From IMG/VR virus record IMGVR_UViG_3300028384_000582, positions 1-35,583 of that record: a DNA stretch of 35,583 bases; one strand, given 5' to 3'. Under the pieces are notes generated by a model. It made no database searches. It had not been told where the DNA came from and worked only from the letters and a program-made list of their open reading frames with translations. The translations under genes were made by a program, and so were the position numbers. The stretch comes from a virus. This document shows positions 14,886 to 23,569 of the stretch, in pieces. How positions within the stretch are numbered: position 1 is the stretch's first letter; every line of letters begins with the position of its first letter.

Positions 14886-16519
14886 GTGCATTTGACAATT
14901 TAAAACTAGCGATGATACCTACCGCTTGGAAGGACGGAAAACTTTATAGTGCGATACCCGAAGAGACTTTTGGAAATAACAGTATTACAAATGGAGGATT
15001 TGACGATGCTACTAATTGGATTTTGTCAACGGGATGGACTATTGAGAACGGAACGGCTAATTATAATGGTACAACTTCTACTACACACATAAGACAAAAC
15101 AATGCTTTGCAACCTCTTGCAAATACTACTTACAAAATAACCTTTGATATTATTGCGCAAATTGATGTAAACATAGGTTTTGCTTCTAGTGGTAGTTTTA
15201 TGAAGGACCCAGACGGTAATAATTTAAGACAAACATTTACTTCTGGCACATATACTGTATATGGAAAAACTGCAAATTCAGCAACAGATTTTAGAATTTA
15301 CGGATACACTAACGCAGGAAGTGGGTCTATAGACAATATATCAGTACAACAAGTATTAAGCGGAGACTTTAATTTTTCGAGAGGTACTTCGGGAACTCGT
15401 ATATACTCTTCGGGTTTATTGCAAACGATTACAGATGTTGATGCTCCACGTTTAGATTATACGGGCGGAGGTTGTCCTAGTGTTTTGTTAGAACCGCAGA
15501 GAGAAAACTTAATTACATATAGCGAAGATTTAACACAAACGGGGTGGACTACAAATGCCGTAAGTAGAACAAATGACAGTACAGTTACAAATCCAACGGG
15601 AGGGTTAGGAGCAACAAAAATTAGCGGAAACAATGCGGGTAGCTATCATAACGTAAAGTTTAACTTTCCCGCAACGGGTTCAACAGTTACGCACTCCGTT
15701 TTTGTAAAGGCGGATAATTTATTTCATTTTGAATTTATTGAAACTTATGGAGGTTCTCCTTACGCTATTGCGCAGTATGATTTACAAAATGTTACCGCTA
15801 CTATACCTTCGGGTACTTTATTTAGTAACGCTAGAATAGAAACTTTTTCTAATGGGTGGTATCGTTGCTCTGTAGTGGCAAGTGCTTATAATCAGCTTCA
15901 TTTTAATATTTCCGATGGTTCAACAACAACGGGAATTACGTATGTTCAGTCAGATGAAAGTATTTATATGTGGGGAGCGCAAACCGAAGCGGGAAGCTAT
16001 CCTACCTCGTATATTCCTACTAGCGGAACTACAGTAACTAGGTCGCAAGACTTTGCGGGAGACGCGGGAAATGCAGATATATTTAATCAAACAGAGGGCG
16101 TTTTATACGGAGAGATAGAAAAGAAAATACAATTTACGGGACAGTTTGCGTTAATTTCTATTAATAATGCAGCCGCAAATAACGACCAAAACTCGGTTAC
16201 TATAGGGTGGCACAACGGAAATAATTTTTACCTTAGGGTAAAGTCTCCTTCGGGTACTTTTACGTATCAAACTATGGTAGCCAACGCAAATCAATTTTAC
16301 AAAGTCGCTATAAAATATAAAAGCGGGGATATAGCTTGTTGGGTAGATGGGGTGGAGGTAGCAACCTCAACTCAAACTTTTTCTTTTGCTACAACGCTAG
16401 ATAATCTTTCATTTGATTACAACGGTAATAACACGTTACCTTTTCTCGGAGAGATAAAAGGATTATACTATTTCGACAGAGCCTTAACAGATGAAGAATT
16501 AACCTCTTTAACTACATAA
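14882..16519 (+). CDS. Receptor-binding/tail fibre protein with lectin-like domains
   Basis: A 545-residue protein with jelly-roll-like domains in series. Residues about 30-155 look like a CBM4/9-type carbohydrate-binding fold (SITNGGFDDATNWILSTGW, closing GSIDNISVQQV). Residues about 200-390 repeat that texture and include SVLLEPQRENLITYSEDLTQ and YIPTSGTTVTRSQD, typical of phage fibre lectin modules. Residues about 405-545 resemble a concanavalin/LamG domain ending GEIKGLYYFDRALTDEELT. The architecture suggests binding of host surface glycans. It is the first large gene of the fibre cluster. The exact ligand cannot be inferred. Confidence 0.6.
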   Translation: MSAFDNLKLAMIPTAWKDGKLYSAIPEETFGNNSITNGGFDDATNWILSTGWTIENGTANYNGTTSTTHIRQNNALQPLANTTYKITFDIIAQIDVNIGFASSGSFMKDPDGNNLRQTFTSGTYTVYGKTANSATDFRIYGYTNAGSGSIDNISVQQVLSGDFNFSRGTSGTRIYSSGLLQTITDVDAPRLDYTGGGCPSVLLEPQRENLITYSEDLTQTGWTTNAVSRTNDSTVTNPTGGLGATKISGNNAGSYHNVKFNFPATGSTVTHSVFVKADNLFHFEFIETYGGSPYAIAQYDLQNVTATIPSGTLFSNARIETFSNGWYRCSVVASAYNQLHFNISDGSTTTGITYVQSDESIYMWGAQTEAGSYPTSYIPTSGTTVTRSQDFAGDAGNADIFNQTEGVLYGEIEKKIQFTGQFALISINNAAANNDQNSVTIGWHNGNNFYLRVKSPSGTFTYQTMVANANQFYKVAIKYKSGDIACWVDGVEVATSTQTFSFATTLDNLSFDYNGNNTLPFLGEIKGLYYFDRALTDEELTSLTT

Positions 16520-16520
16520 T

Positions 16521-16874
16521 ATGCACAGAATATTTAAAAAATACGAGTTCGAGTCAGAGGATTTAGCAAACACTAGAATAGATGCTTTACCTACCGATAG
16601 TGAGGGTAATACTGCGCACAAACACAGCATAGTACATTTAGGGTATCTATGGATTACACCTCCCGTATATGACGAAGAAGGAAACGTAGTAACAGAAGGC
16701 GTACAGTCTACAATGTATAGCGTAGATGTATTATGGGTAGAAGCCGATATTTTAGACGAAAACGGAGAGGTAGACTACCCTTACGGGTGGAGAAGTAAAG
16801 AAGTAGACTACGACGAAACTTGGGCAAATCCAAACGGGGCGCATACTTTTTTAGGGTGGAACTTTAATCATTAA
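16521..16874 (+). CDS. Small fibre-associated protein
   Basis: A 117-residue protein between two fibre genes. Segments IVHLGYLWITPPVYDEEGNV and STMYSVDVLWVEAD recur in short proteins next to Bacteroidetes phage fibres. The C-terminal half has four tryptophans and ends GAHTFLGWNFNH. It could be a fibre chaperone or a baseplate protein. No catalytic motif is seen. Confidence 0.5.
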   Translation: MHRIFKKYEFESEDLANTRIDALPTDSEGNTAHKHSIVHLGYLWITPPVYDEEGNVVTEGVQSTMYSVDVLWVEADILDENGEVDYPYGWRSKEVDYDETWANPNGAHTFLGWNFNH

Positions 16875-16876
16875 TT

Positions 16877-17230
16877 ATGGCATCAATATATAACATACCA
16901 AACCAATATAACGGAGATACGTTCGAGCAAATCACATTCAACTTCTACAACACTTCTAGTGATGCCGGAAACGAGATAGACCTAAACGGGGCTACTCCAA
17001 AAATGGATATTAGAAGAGGTAATAGTAGAGGTAAAGTTGTAAAACAACTTACTATTGGAGACGGGCTTGAATGGGTCAACCAATCTTTAGGTCAATTTAG
17101 AACACAAGCCTTTTTAATAGATTGGGGCGGTGGAGATTATGTATATGACCTACAAATAACATATAGTAGCACAAGTGTTACTACATACATTAAAGGAAGC
17201 TTTAAAGTAACAGAAGATATAACGGACTAA
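16877..17230 (+). CDS. BppU-like baseplate/fibre attachment protein
   Basis: A 117-residue, strand-rich protein starting [20 protein letters not shown]. The pattern GDTFEQITF, then [14 protein letters not shown], then [20 protein letters not shown], ending FKVTEDITD, resembles the N-terminal domain of upper baseplate proteins that anchor fibres. Its stop overlaps the collagen-like fibre start (TAATG). It probably links that fibre to the tail. Confidence 0.5.
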   Translation: MASIYNIPNQYNGDTFEQITFNFYNTSSDAGNEIDLNGATPKMDIRRGNSRGKVVKQLTIGDGLEWVNQSLGQFRTQAFLIDWGGGDYVYDLQITYSSTSVTTYIKGSFKVTEDITD

Positions 17231-19347
17231 TGGCAGAAACGGTAGGCGTAATATTACAGCAAACAACAAACGAAATAGATATAGTTGTTGCGAGTAGTCC
17301 AACAGCTGAAATTGTTTCTACTTCACAATCTCCTATTGTTGAGATTATACTTAGTGGAGGAGTAGGACCGGCGGGACCACAAGGAGATGCGGGACCAGAG
17401 GGACCACAAGGCCCTCAAGGTCCTCAAGGTTTAACAGGACCGGCCGGTACAAATGGAGTAGACGGTCAAGATGGCGCAGTTGGACCTCAAGGTCCACAAG
17501 GGTCGCAAGGTGTTGCGGGGCCTACAGGCCCACAAGGAGCAACCGGACCACAGGGTCCACAAGGTTTAGCCGGCGCTGACGGTAATGATGGTAATGATGG
17601 TGCGACAGGTCCACAAGGACCCGCCGGAGCAACCGGAGCAACCGGAGCGACAGGTCCACAGGGTCCTCAAGGACCACAGGGACCCGCCGGAAATGATGGA
17701 GCCGATGGGGTTGATGGAACAAACGGAACAAATGGTCAAGGAGTACCTATAGGGGGAAATACAGGACAATTATTAGCAAAAAATTCGGGTACAGATTATG
17801 ATACTACTTGGGTAACAGGTAGTGGAGGCGGTGCTACAGGACCTCAAGGACCGGCCGGAGCAGATGGCGCAGACGGTGTTGGTATATCTTCAACCGTTGA
17901 TAATAACGACGGGACGTTTACATTAAACTACACAGACAGCACATCTTTTACCACAAGTGATTTTACAGGACCAACAGGCGCTACGGGCGCTACGGGTCCA
18001 ACAGGTGCAACCGGACCGCAAGGACCTCAAGGTCCGGCAGGGACTAACGGAACGGATGGCTCAGATGGTGCGCAAGGTCCACAGGGTCCCACAGGTCCAA
18101 CAGGACCGGCGGGAGCAGATGGAAACGATGGGGCTACAGGCCCACAGGGTCCGGCGGGACCTACAGGGGCTACAGGAGCCACAGGACCTCAAGGGCCTGC
18201 GGGTGCAGATGGAGCAGACGGGGCGAATGGACAGGGAGTTCCAACCGGAGGCTCAACAGGTCAAGTTCTTGCTAAAGCCTCTGGAACAGATTATGATACT
18301 CAATGGGTAGCCGCCGGTAGTGGAAGCGGAACTGTAACAAGTGTAGGCACAGGAACAGGATTAACAGGAGGGCCTATTACCTCATCCGGAACAATATCTT
18401 TAGCGAACACATCTGTAACTGCGGGAACGTATGGAAGTGCTACGTTAAGTCCACAGATAACAGTTGATGCTCAAGGTAGAATTACCGGAGTAACAGAACA
18501 AACAATATCCGGAGGTGGCGGTGGAAGTGCTTCAATAGGTCAATTTAGCAGTACGAATACTACAACAGACATAAACACAACTACCCCTACAATTATCCCT
18601 TTTAATACTACAGACTCTATAACAGACACAAATAATTATAGCTTATCATTAGGTGCGGTTACAGTGTCCGATGCGGGTACTTATCTTATTTCTGCGATGA
18701 TTAGTTATAGTTCAACTGTACAAAGAGCAAACCCTACTACGCAAGTATTTATAAATGGGGTCGCAACAGATTATGTAGGATATAGTGGTTATTTAAGAAG
18801 TAATAGTGGGCATAACGAAGCCTCTAACTACGTACAAGCATATTTTGATTTATTAGCAAACGATGAAATTACTATAAGGTCAGCACAAGCGGCACAGTCT
18901 GGAGTCGTAAATCTTATAAGTGGAGACTCGGTACTAAGTATAAGTAAAGTCGTAGCTTCTGGTGGAGGTGGCGGTAGCGGTACTATAACAGGAGTAACTG
19001 CCGGCACAGGTATAAGCGGTGGAGGTACTAGCGGTACCGTAACCGTTAATATAGATAACGCAGACTTGGTAACAGATGCTACAAACGCTACGGCGTTAGA
19101 CTTATCAAATCCGCACGGCTCATATTATACAGACTCTGCAAACAGCGCACAAACATACACAACAACAAATGCAACTCAAGGTGGTTATGCATATGTAAGA
19201 GTCTTGACTGCGAGTAGCGGTACAAACTATCCAAGCGTAACAGGGTCAACAGAATTACCCGGAGCGACATTCCAAACAAGCACAGAGTTTCAAATGGTCG
19301 TATATTCAGACGGAGGCTCAATATATCATTACTTTTTAGAGATTTAA
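17230..19347 (+). CDS. Collagen-like tail fibre protein
   Basis: A 705-residue protein. After an N-terminal anchor (about 1-45) come long Gly-X-Y tracts (about 50-170 and 240-330, mostly GPQGPQ, GATGAT and GPAGAD triplets), which fold as a trimeric collagen-like rod. Two tracts end in nearly the same linker ([17 protein letters not shown] and [17 protein letters not shown], each followed by a GTDYDTxWV strand). The C-terminal region (about 375-705) is Ser/Thr/Gly-rich and strand-rich, likely the receptor-binding tip, with a C1q-like segment near 430-590. The repeated DNA is prone to length change by slippage or recombination. Confidence 0.75.
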   Translation: MAETVGVILQQTTNEIDIVVASSPTAEIVSTSQSPIVEIILSGGVGPAGPQGDAGPEGPQGPQGPQGLTGPAGTNGVDGQDGAVGPQGPQGSQGVAGPTGPQGATGPQGPQGLAGADGNDGNDGATGPQGPAGATGATGATGPQGPQGPQGPAGNDGADGVDGTNGTNGQGVPIGGNTGQLLAKNSGTDYDTTWVTGSGGGATGPQGPAGADGADGVGISSTVDNNDGTFTLNYTDSTSFTTSDFTGPTGATGATGPTGATGPQGPQGPAGTNGTDGSDGAQGPQGPTGPTGPAGADGNDGATGPQGPAGPTGATGATGPQGPAGADGADGANGQGVPTGGSTGQVLAKASGTDYDTQWVAAGSGSGTVTSVGTGTGLTGGPITSSGTISLANTSVTAGTYGSATLSPQITVDAQGRITGVTEQTISGGGGGSASIGQFSSTNTTTDINTTTPTIIPFNTTDSITDTNNYSLSLGAVTVSDAGTYLISAMISYSSTVQRANPTTQVFINGVATDYVGYSGYLRSNSGHNEASNYVQAYFDLLANDEITIRSAQAAQSGVVNLISGDSVLSISKVVASGGGGGSGTITGVTAGTGISGGGTSGTVTVNIDNADLVTDATNATALDLSNPHGSYYTDSANSAQTYTTTNATQGGYAYVRVLTASSGTNYPSVTGSTELPGATFQTSTEFQMVVYSDGGSIYHYFLEI

Positions 19348-20804
19348 TGCTATTACAACAACTACACAGAAGAAGGCAACAATTAGCAAATAATGGAGGA
19401 ACTACTCAACAAAGAGTGGGTCAGCTTTATAGATTAGGTAGACTTAATCAAGGTAACGGAGGAAGCGACCCAGAAGATTGGACAGAGTTTGCATTAAATG
19501 AGTTTGGCACCACTCCGGAAGAATTAAGTTTTTTAGCTAATAGAAGATACAGACTTGTTGTAAAGTATGAGGGGTCTCTAAGTAATAGCGACTTAGGAGA
19601 CGTACAAATGACAAACGGAGTTTGGCAAGACATAAACAACAACCAAGCGTTTAATTACAAAACGCAAATAATCGAGTTTTCACAAACTACAAATCCAAGT
19701 ACAGTTTACACAAGCGGAAGCACAGACCTTGAGGACTACATAAATCAAACGTGGCAAAGTATTCCATTTTACGAAGATGGAGAAACTCAAACGTCATCAG
19801 ACGAAGGGGTGTTTCATAGAGTGAGTTCAAATTCACTAAACTCTAATACATATAACAGAGAAATACGAGAGACAGATAGTCCAACTGCAAATACAGGAAG
19901 GTTAAATTGTCCACAACAATATGACACCATATATTATGCGGAGAGTACAGGAGCCGGAGTAGGTTCAGTTATATGGGCGAGGTCAGCAATTAGGACATAT
20001 ATACCATACGATGACGGAAGTGATGATTATGAAAGGTTTATCATATCGTTTGGTCAAGATGGTCAAGACTGCGGAGGGTTTGATTTCTTTATTTATGTAG
20101 AACCGGAAACAGGAGGTACATTATCATACCCGCAAGACAATACCGCCCCAAGTAACCCTACTCTTGTAGGCGCAACAATCACAGACAATTTTGCAGACCT
20201 TACGTGGTCGGCAGTTTCTGACTCCAACCTTTCGGGGTACATTGTAGAATACAGATACAGAACAAATAGCGGTAGTGCATATGGAAACTACAAAACCATT
20301 AGAGGCACACAAAGCACACAGACCGGAGTAGATTTAGATGATTTAGACAGCTTTGGAGACTATCAGTTTAGAGTAAAAGCGATTGACTTAAATCACAATG
20401 TGAGTAGCGGAGCAACGGCATCGGTAGTAACCTATTCGGGACAAGTAGCACCTGTTATATCGGTAGTAAGTGAAAGCTTTACAAGTACTATAGGGGTAAT
20501 TTGGGAAATAGATATACGTTTAGAAATTGGAGAGTTCTATGATTCAACACTTAGTAACAACCTTACACCAAATCAGCTTACAAGTCCGGATACATTTGCT
20601 ATATATTACGAACTGCAAGGAGGTACACCAACTATAAGCAGTGCGCAAATCCCCGATGCGTGGATACAGTATAAATCGACTCCTTTAAATTGGAGAATAC
20701 TTACGCCTTCGGGTCAATTTGCCTCAAACTCAAGTTTTAAGTATATCGTAGTTGCTACCAATAGTGCGGGAACAACAACATCACCGGTTAGAACAGTTAC
20801 ATAA
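19347..20804 (+). CDS. Fibre-associated protein with fibronectin type III-like domain
   Basis: A 485-residue protein that overlaps the collagen-like gene by one base. The N-terminus is basic and Gln-rich ([16 protein letters not shown]). Residues about 45-255 are strand-rich with acidic loops. Residues about 265-365 fit an Fn3 fold (NFADLTWSAVSDSNLSGYIV, then DSFGDYQFRVKAIDLNHNVS). A further strand-rich domain follows to the end, where AGTTTSPVRTVT is Fn3-like again. Such proteins decorate phage tails or help adhesion. Its place before the lysis genes closes the fibre module. Confidence 0.55.
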   Translation: MLLQQLHRRRQQLANNGGTTQQRVGQLYRLGRLNQGNGGSDPEDWTEFALNEFGTTPEELSFLANRRYRLVVKYEGSLSNSDLGDVQMTNGVWQDINNNQAFNYKTQIIEFSQTTNPSTVYTSGSTDLEDYINQTWQSIPFYEDGETQTSSDEGVFHRVSSNSLNSNTYNREIRETDSPTANTGRLNCPQQYDTIYYAESTGAGVGSVIWARSAIRTYIPYDDGSDDYERFIISFGQDGQDCGGFDFFIYVEPETGGTLSYPQDNTAPSNPTLVGATITDNFADLTWSAVSDSNLSGYIVEYRYRTNSGSAYGNYKTIRGTQSTQTGVDLDDLDSFGDYQFRVKAIDLNHNVSSGATASVVTYSGQVAPVISVVSESFTSTIGVIWEIDIRLEIGEFYDSTLSNNLTPNQLTSPDTFAIYYELQGGTPTISSAQIPDAWIQYKSTPLNWRILTPSGQFASNSSFKYIVVATNSAGTTTSPVRTVT

Positions 20805-21127
20805 TGATAGTAAGAACAAATATTATTAAGATTTTTGGTATAAGCGGTATAATGATATTTCCGTTTTGTATTGTAAAGAAAGATGCAAATCAGAACACTA
20901 TACGGCACGAAAGGATACATTTCAAGCAAGCTTTAAACTTGCTTGTAATACCGTTTTACATTTTATATTTCTTAGAATGGATTCGGTGCTTAATACAGTA
21001 CGGTAAGAATGCATACTATTGGAATTGCTTTGAGCAAGAGGCGTATCTTAATTCTTACAAGAAATACTACAGAGTTGGGTATAATTGGTTATACTATATA
21101 AAGAACAAGACAAATCTACGGGAATGA
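20804..21127 (+). CDS. Small putative zinc metallopeptidase-like membrane protein
   Basis: A 107-residue protein with HERIH (residues 35-39), a match to HExxH, and a later Glu-rich FEQEAY (76-81) that could give the third zinc ligand as in gluzincins. Hydrophobic segments lie at about 8-24 and 44-63 (LLVIPFYILYFLEWI). I recall chromosomal Bacteroidetes proteins with the same layout (HE-x-IH, IPFY-x-x-Y, FExEAY), uncharacterised. In this phage it is the first gene after the fibres and is coupled to a small membrane protein (ATGA). Activity on envelope proteins or a lysis role is possible but unproven. Confidence 0.5.
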   Translation: MIVRTNIIKIFGISGIMIFPFCIVKKDANQNTIRHERIHFKQALNLLVIPFYILYFLEWIRCLIQYGKNAYYWNCFEQEAYLNSYKKYYRVGYNWLYYIKNKTNLRE

Positions 21128-21294
21128 ATTTAGACGACAGAATATGTTTCTCTAGCGGATATATACTAACAGCAATAACAACTATAAATATGATGGGAGT
21201 AGTCCAAGCGGCTATAATCGGATTAGTAGGGGGTTTCTTCGGTATTTTAGGCAAGGAACTCTACCACTACTTAAAAAAAAGAATAAACAAATAA
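21124..21294 (+). CDS. Small membrane protein, holin-like
   Basis: A 56-residue protein. ATG 21124 overlaps the previous stop (ATGA) and is preferred over the upstream TTG at 21085. It has one clear hydrophobic segment (MMGVVQAAIIGLVGGFFGIL, about 23-42) and a basic C-terminus (HYLKKRINK). Size, topology and position next to holin and endolysin genes suggest a lysis accessory protein or small holin/antiholin. Confidence 0.5.
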   Translation: MNLDDRICFSSGYILTAITTINMMGVVQAAIIGLVGGFFGILGKELYHYLKKRINK

Positions 21295-21305
21295 ATAAAA
21301 ACGGG

Positions 21306-21581
21306 ATGGCTAAAAAATTAGTACAAGACAAATTTAATGAGTTTAAATTATGGTATCAATCAAAGACTATTATAGGTCTAATAATTTCTTCTATTTCGGG
21401 AGTAGTTTTCGCGCTTACGAAAGGGAGTGTCGACATTCAAGGAGCATCAACGGATGTTCTTGCGGGAGCGGAGGAACTTGCCCAGAGTGCGGACAGCACT
21501 ATTGTTGCGGTAACATTTTTTGTTGGACAAGCGATAGCACTATGGGGTAGATTAACAGCTAAATTAGGAATTAAAAAATAA
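21306..21581 (+). CDS. Putative holin
   Basis: A 91-residue protein with two hydrophobic segments (about 20-40, TIIGLIISSISGVVFALTKG; and 66-82, STIVAVTFFVGQAIALWG) separated by a polar loop, and charged ends. This fits class II holins with two membrane spans. It lies 11 nt after a small membrane protein and 816 nt before the endolysin gene. A third membrane protein of the 3-TM holin type lies at 22795, so which one forms the lethal hole is open. Confidence 0.6.
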   Translation: MAKKLVQDKFNEFKLWYQSKTIIGLIISSISGVVFALTKGSVDIQGASTDVLAGAEELAQSADSTIVAVTFFVGQAIALWGRLTAKLGIKK

Positions 21582-21587
21582 ATAAAA

Positions 21588-22397
21588 ATGGCAGTAAATA
21601 ACAACGCAACACCAAAAACATCTACAAGGGTGTCTTCTACTTCAGTAGATGGACTTCAGCACGACAACAATACTATGGCGGTATTGGAATTTACAAGTAA
21701 TAGGTCGGGTCAACAATTAACTTACGAAGACCCTTTTGCAACCTTTTACCCTTCATATTACAATTTAGCTTATGAAATAGAAGGAGACACAGATAGCAAC
21801 GAGGTTCGTTCATACCCTTCGTGGTTCGAATTAAATCAAAGTTACTATACATTTCCTGCTAACTTAACACCTTCAGACGGTTGGTATGGTGGAGATACTA
21901 TTACATTAGATAATGGTATTTATGAGTTTAATATTTTTTGCGTTACACAGAGTAGACAATATAACGCATCAAGTTATGCGACGAATTTTATGGAAGCGCC
22001 CGCTTTACAACATTGGTTTACAGGAGTAGAAGATTTTGCGGGAGATTTATCAGACCAAGAGGGGTGGTATGATAACGCATATTTAACTTTATTACACGAA
22101 CAGGATATAGACAGCGAAAAGATAAAACAATGGCACGGAAAGTTTACTTTTAGTTTTTCAGATAAAATAGGTAGTAAAGCACATTTTAGATTGAGATTAG
22201 ATGCCCTTAATGGAGGTACAACTTTTACCGACCAAGCGTTTTGTAAGGCGGAATTGTTTGCCGGTGGACTTAATTTTAGAAATTTTACAGGAAATACTAC
22301 GGGAATAATTAGTTATAATTATGCCTTTAGAACTTTAGTAGAAGTTAAAAGAATAAGTGGTAAGGCTGACTCAGCTTGGGATTACTATCACATATAA
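21588..22397 (+). CDS. Unknown strand-rich protein in the lysis region
   Basis: A 269-residue protein without signal peptide or membrane segment. It has many aromatic residues and alternating polar/hydrophobic strands (TITLDNGIYEFNIFC, near 105-119; HGKFTFSFSDKIGSKAHFRL near 183-202). The texture is that of a phage structural or carbohydrate-binding domain rather than an enzyme. The stop overlaps the endolysin ATG (TAATG), so they are coupled. It could be a virion protein, perhaps a C1q-like tail domain. No family recognised. Confidence 0.5.
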   Translation: MAVNNNATPKTSTRVSSTSVDGLQHDNNTMAVLEFTSNRSGQQLTYEDPFATFYPSYYNLAYEIEGDTDSNEVRSYPSWFELNQSYYTFPANLTPSDGWYGGDTITLDNGIYEFNIFCVTQSRQYNASSYATNFMEAPALQHWFTGVEDFAGDLSDQEGWYDNAYLTLLHEQDIDSEKIKQWHGKFTFSFSDKIGSKAHFRLRLDALNGGTTFTDQAFCKAELFAGGLNFRNFTGNTTGIISYNYAFRTLVEVKRISGKADSAWDYYHI

Positions 22398-22756
22398 TGA
22401 AGTTTAAGTATTTCTCATATGAGGAATTTGACTCTCCCGATATACAAGGGAGCGGTCAAATGATGAGTGATGTTTTTGTTACTATGTTAGATAACGTTAG
22501 AGAGGAATACGGACAACCTATAAGAATTAACAGCGGGTTCAGAACTGAGTCTTATAACCAAGAGGTAGGAGGAGTCAAAAACTCCTCTCACCTCATTGGG
22601 CTTGCGGCGGACCTAAAAATAAAAAACGGTAAAGAGCGGTTTAAATTAGTCAAGCTTTTGATGAAGCACGGCTTTAACAGAATAGGTTTGGGAAAAACCT
22701 TCATTCACGTAGACATAGACAGTTCTAAGACGCCGAATACTATTTGGACCTACTAA
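22397..22756 (+). CDS. Endolysin, M15 family peptidase
   Basis: A 119-residue protein starting at ATG 22397, at the last base of the preceding stop; an in-frame TTG at 22376 is less likely. It shows the M15 zinc peptidase signatures: INSGFRTESYN (44-54, Arg49), SSHLIGLAADL (63-73, ligands His65 and Asp72) and FIHVDID (102-108, His104 and Asp106). These enzymes cut peptide stems of peptidoglycan (L-Ala-D-Glu or D-Ala-D-Ala type). It has no wall-binding domain or signal peptide, so it needs a holin for release. A degraded paralogue lies at 23570. Two copies of a 15-bp repeat follow directly. Confidence 0.85.
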   Translation: MKFKYFSYEEFDSPDIQGSGQMMSDVFVTMLDNVREEYGQPIRINSGFRTESYNQEVGGVKNSSHLIGLAADLKIKNGKERFKLVKLLMKHGFNRIGLGKTFIHVDIDSSKTPNTIWTY

Positions 22757-22760
22757 AACT

Positions 22761-22792
22761 CTCTTTAACATAGTACCCTCTTTAACATAGTA
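22761..22792 (+). repeat. Two copies of 15-bp repeat CTCTTTAACATAGTA
   Basis: Copies at 22761-22775 and 22778-22792, a 17-bp period, lie between the endolysin stop and the GTG start of the next gene (22795). Four more identical copies in the same orientation lie at 33576-33674. Confidence 0.95.
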
Positions 22793-22794
22793 TA

Positions 22795-23244
22795 GTGGTA
22801 AAAAAACGGAAGAAATTCAAGGACACCAAAGTCGGTAGCTTTATAATCGGCAAAAAAGGAATTGCTTCTGCCTTAGCAGAAAGCATTCCAGATAAAGGCC
22901 TTTTAGGTCTTGTAAAGAACCTTGTGGTACAAGACGATAATCTTACACCTCAAGATAAAGAAACGGCTATGAAACTCCTAGATTTAGATATACAGGAATT
23001 AGAAGGAGTTACCAGACGGTGGGAAAGCGATATGGCAAGCGACTCAAAGCTTGCAAAAATCGCTAGACCGCTTATCATTTTATATCTCACTTTTGCTATG
23101 ACCGTATACATTGTATTGGAGTCAGCCGGTATTTTGTCTATAAAATCAAGTTGGGTTTCTCTTTATGAAACTATAATGGTAGCTACTTACGTAAGTTATT
23201 TCGGAGGTAGGTCTATCGAGAAGTATGCTAAAATTAGAAAATAG
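22795..23244 (+). CDS. Holin, 3-TM family-like
   Basis: A 149-residue protein starting at GTG 22795, two bases after the second copy of the 15-bp repeat. The N-terminal half is soluble and charged. VTRRWESDMASDSKLAKIAR (about 76-95) matches the motif before the membrane part in the holin_3TMs family (RW, D, M, SD, RP), with PLIILYLTFAMTVYIVL and a second hydrophobic segment after it. The end GGRSIEKYAKIRK is typical as well. It would let the M15 endolysin reach peptidoglycan, or release particles as proposed for that family. GTG and the repeats could restrain its translation. Confidence 0.7.
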   Translation: MVKKRKKFKDTKVGSFIIGKKGIASALAESIPDKGLLGLVKNLVVQDDNLTPQDKETAMKLLDLDIQELEGVTRRWESDMASDSKLAKIARPLIILYLTFAMTVYIVLESAGILSIKSSWVSLYETIMVATYVSYFGGRSIEKYAKIRK

Positions 23245-23367
23245 TACTCCCTAATTCAGAGTAAGTTTGTCAAGCTTCCCCCTCTTTGGGGAGGGGTCGC
23301 TCGACGTATAAACACGCAGTATGGGACAAAGTTACAGCATATTTTTTACAAAGTCAAGCAAACTTTA

Positions 23368-23399
23368 TTTGGACCGGAAGAAATATCGGTGTATATTTG
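23368..23399 (+). promoter_or_regulatory. Bacteroidetes-type promoter
   Basis: TTTG at 23368-23371, 20-nt spacer, TATATTTG at 23392-23399. This is a perfect match to the TTTG / TAnnTTTG sigma-ABfr consensus with ideal spacing. Transcription should start at about 23405. Confidence 0.75.
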
Positions 23400-23404
23400 A
23401 CTGA

Positions 23405-23477
23405 CTTTTTATTACTCATAATAGATAGTTTTGGTTAAAAATTGAGAAGAGACGGTTTTGCCGTCTTTTCTTTTTTA
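23405..23477 (+). ncRNA. Candidate small RNA (about 70 nt)
   Basis: It runs from the predicted start of the 23368 promoter to the T run of the 23450 terminator. There is no ATG and no ORF. The 5' part is A/T-rich and single-stranded in appearance, and the 3' part is the terminator hairpin, the usual layout of a bacterial sRNA. It could instead be a short attenuated leader. Confidence 0.4.
23450..23476 (+). terminator. Rho-independent terminator of the candidate sRNA
   Basis: Stem AGACGG (23450-23455), loop TTTTG, stem CCGTCT (23461-23466), then TTTCTTTTTT. Its loop supplies the TTTG (-33 element) of the second promoter. Confidence 0.8.
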
Positions 23478-23487
23478 TATATATTTG
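23457..23487 (+). promoter_or_regulatory. Second Bacteroidetes-type promoter, overlapping the terminator
   Basis: TTTG at 23457-23460 (in the terminator loop), 19-nt spacer, TATATTTG at 23480-23487. The spacing is at the lower edge of consensus. It would drive the gene at 23570 if transcription passes the 23537 hairpin. Confidence 0.5.
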
Positions 23488-23536
23488 AATGAGTGGAATA
23501 AGCTTTTCATTATTATTTAGATTTTAAGTTAGTTAG

Positions 23537-23565
23537 AAAGGGGAGGAGCAATTCTCCCTTTTTTT
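23537..23565 (+). terminator. Terminator/attenuator hairpin before the M15-like gene
   Basis: AAAGGGGAG (23537-23545) pairs with CTCCCTTT (23554-23561) with one bulged G, followed by T to 23565. It ends five bases before the ATG at 23570. It would therefore stop transcription, or sequester the start region, unless relieved. Confidence 0.65.
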
Positions 23566-23569
23566 CGTT

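Larger units (their letters stand above)
23245..23569. other. Non-coding region with two nested promoter-terminator units
   Basis: There is no ORF of note. In order it holds a CCCCTC/GAGGGG hairpin (23279-23296) resembling host intergenic hairpins, a promoter (23368-23399), a terminator (23450-23476), a second promoter (23457-23487) overlapping that terminator, and a second terminator (23537-23565) just before the next ATG. The units are listed separately. Confidence 0.8.

Noticed and set aside
17522-18310. Several 67-117-codon ORFs in other frames of the collagen-like gene
   Set aside because: They are repetitive by-products of the Gly-X-Y codon pattern.
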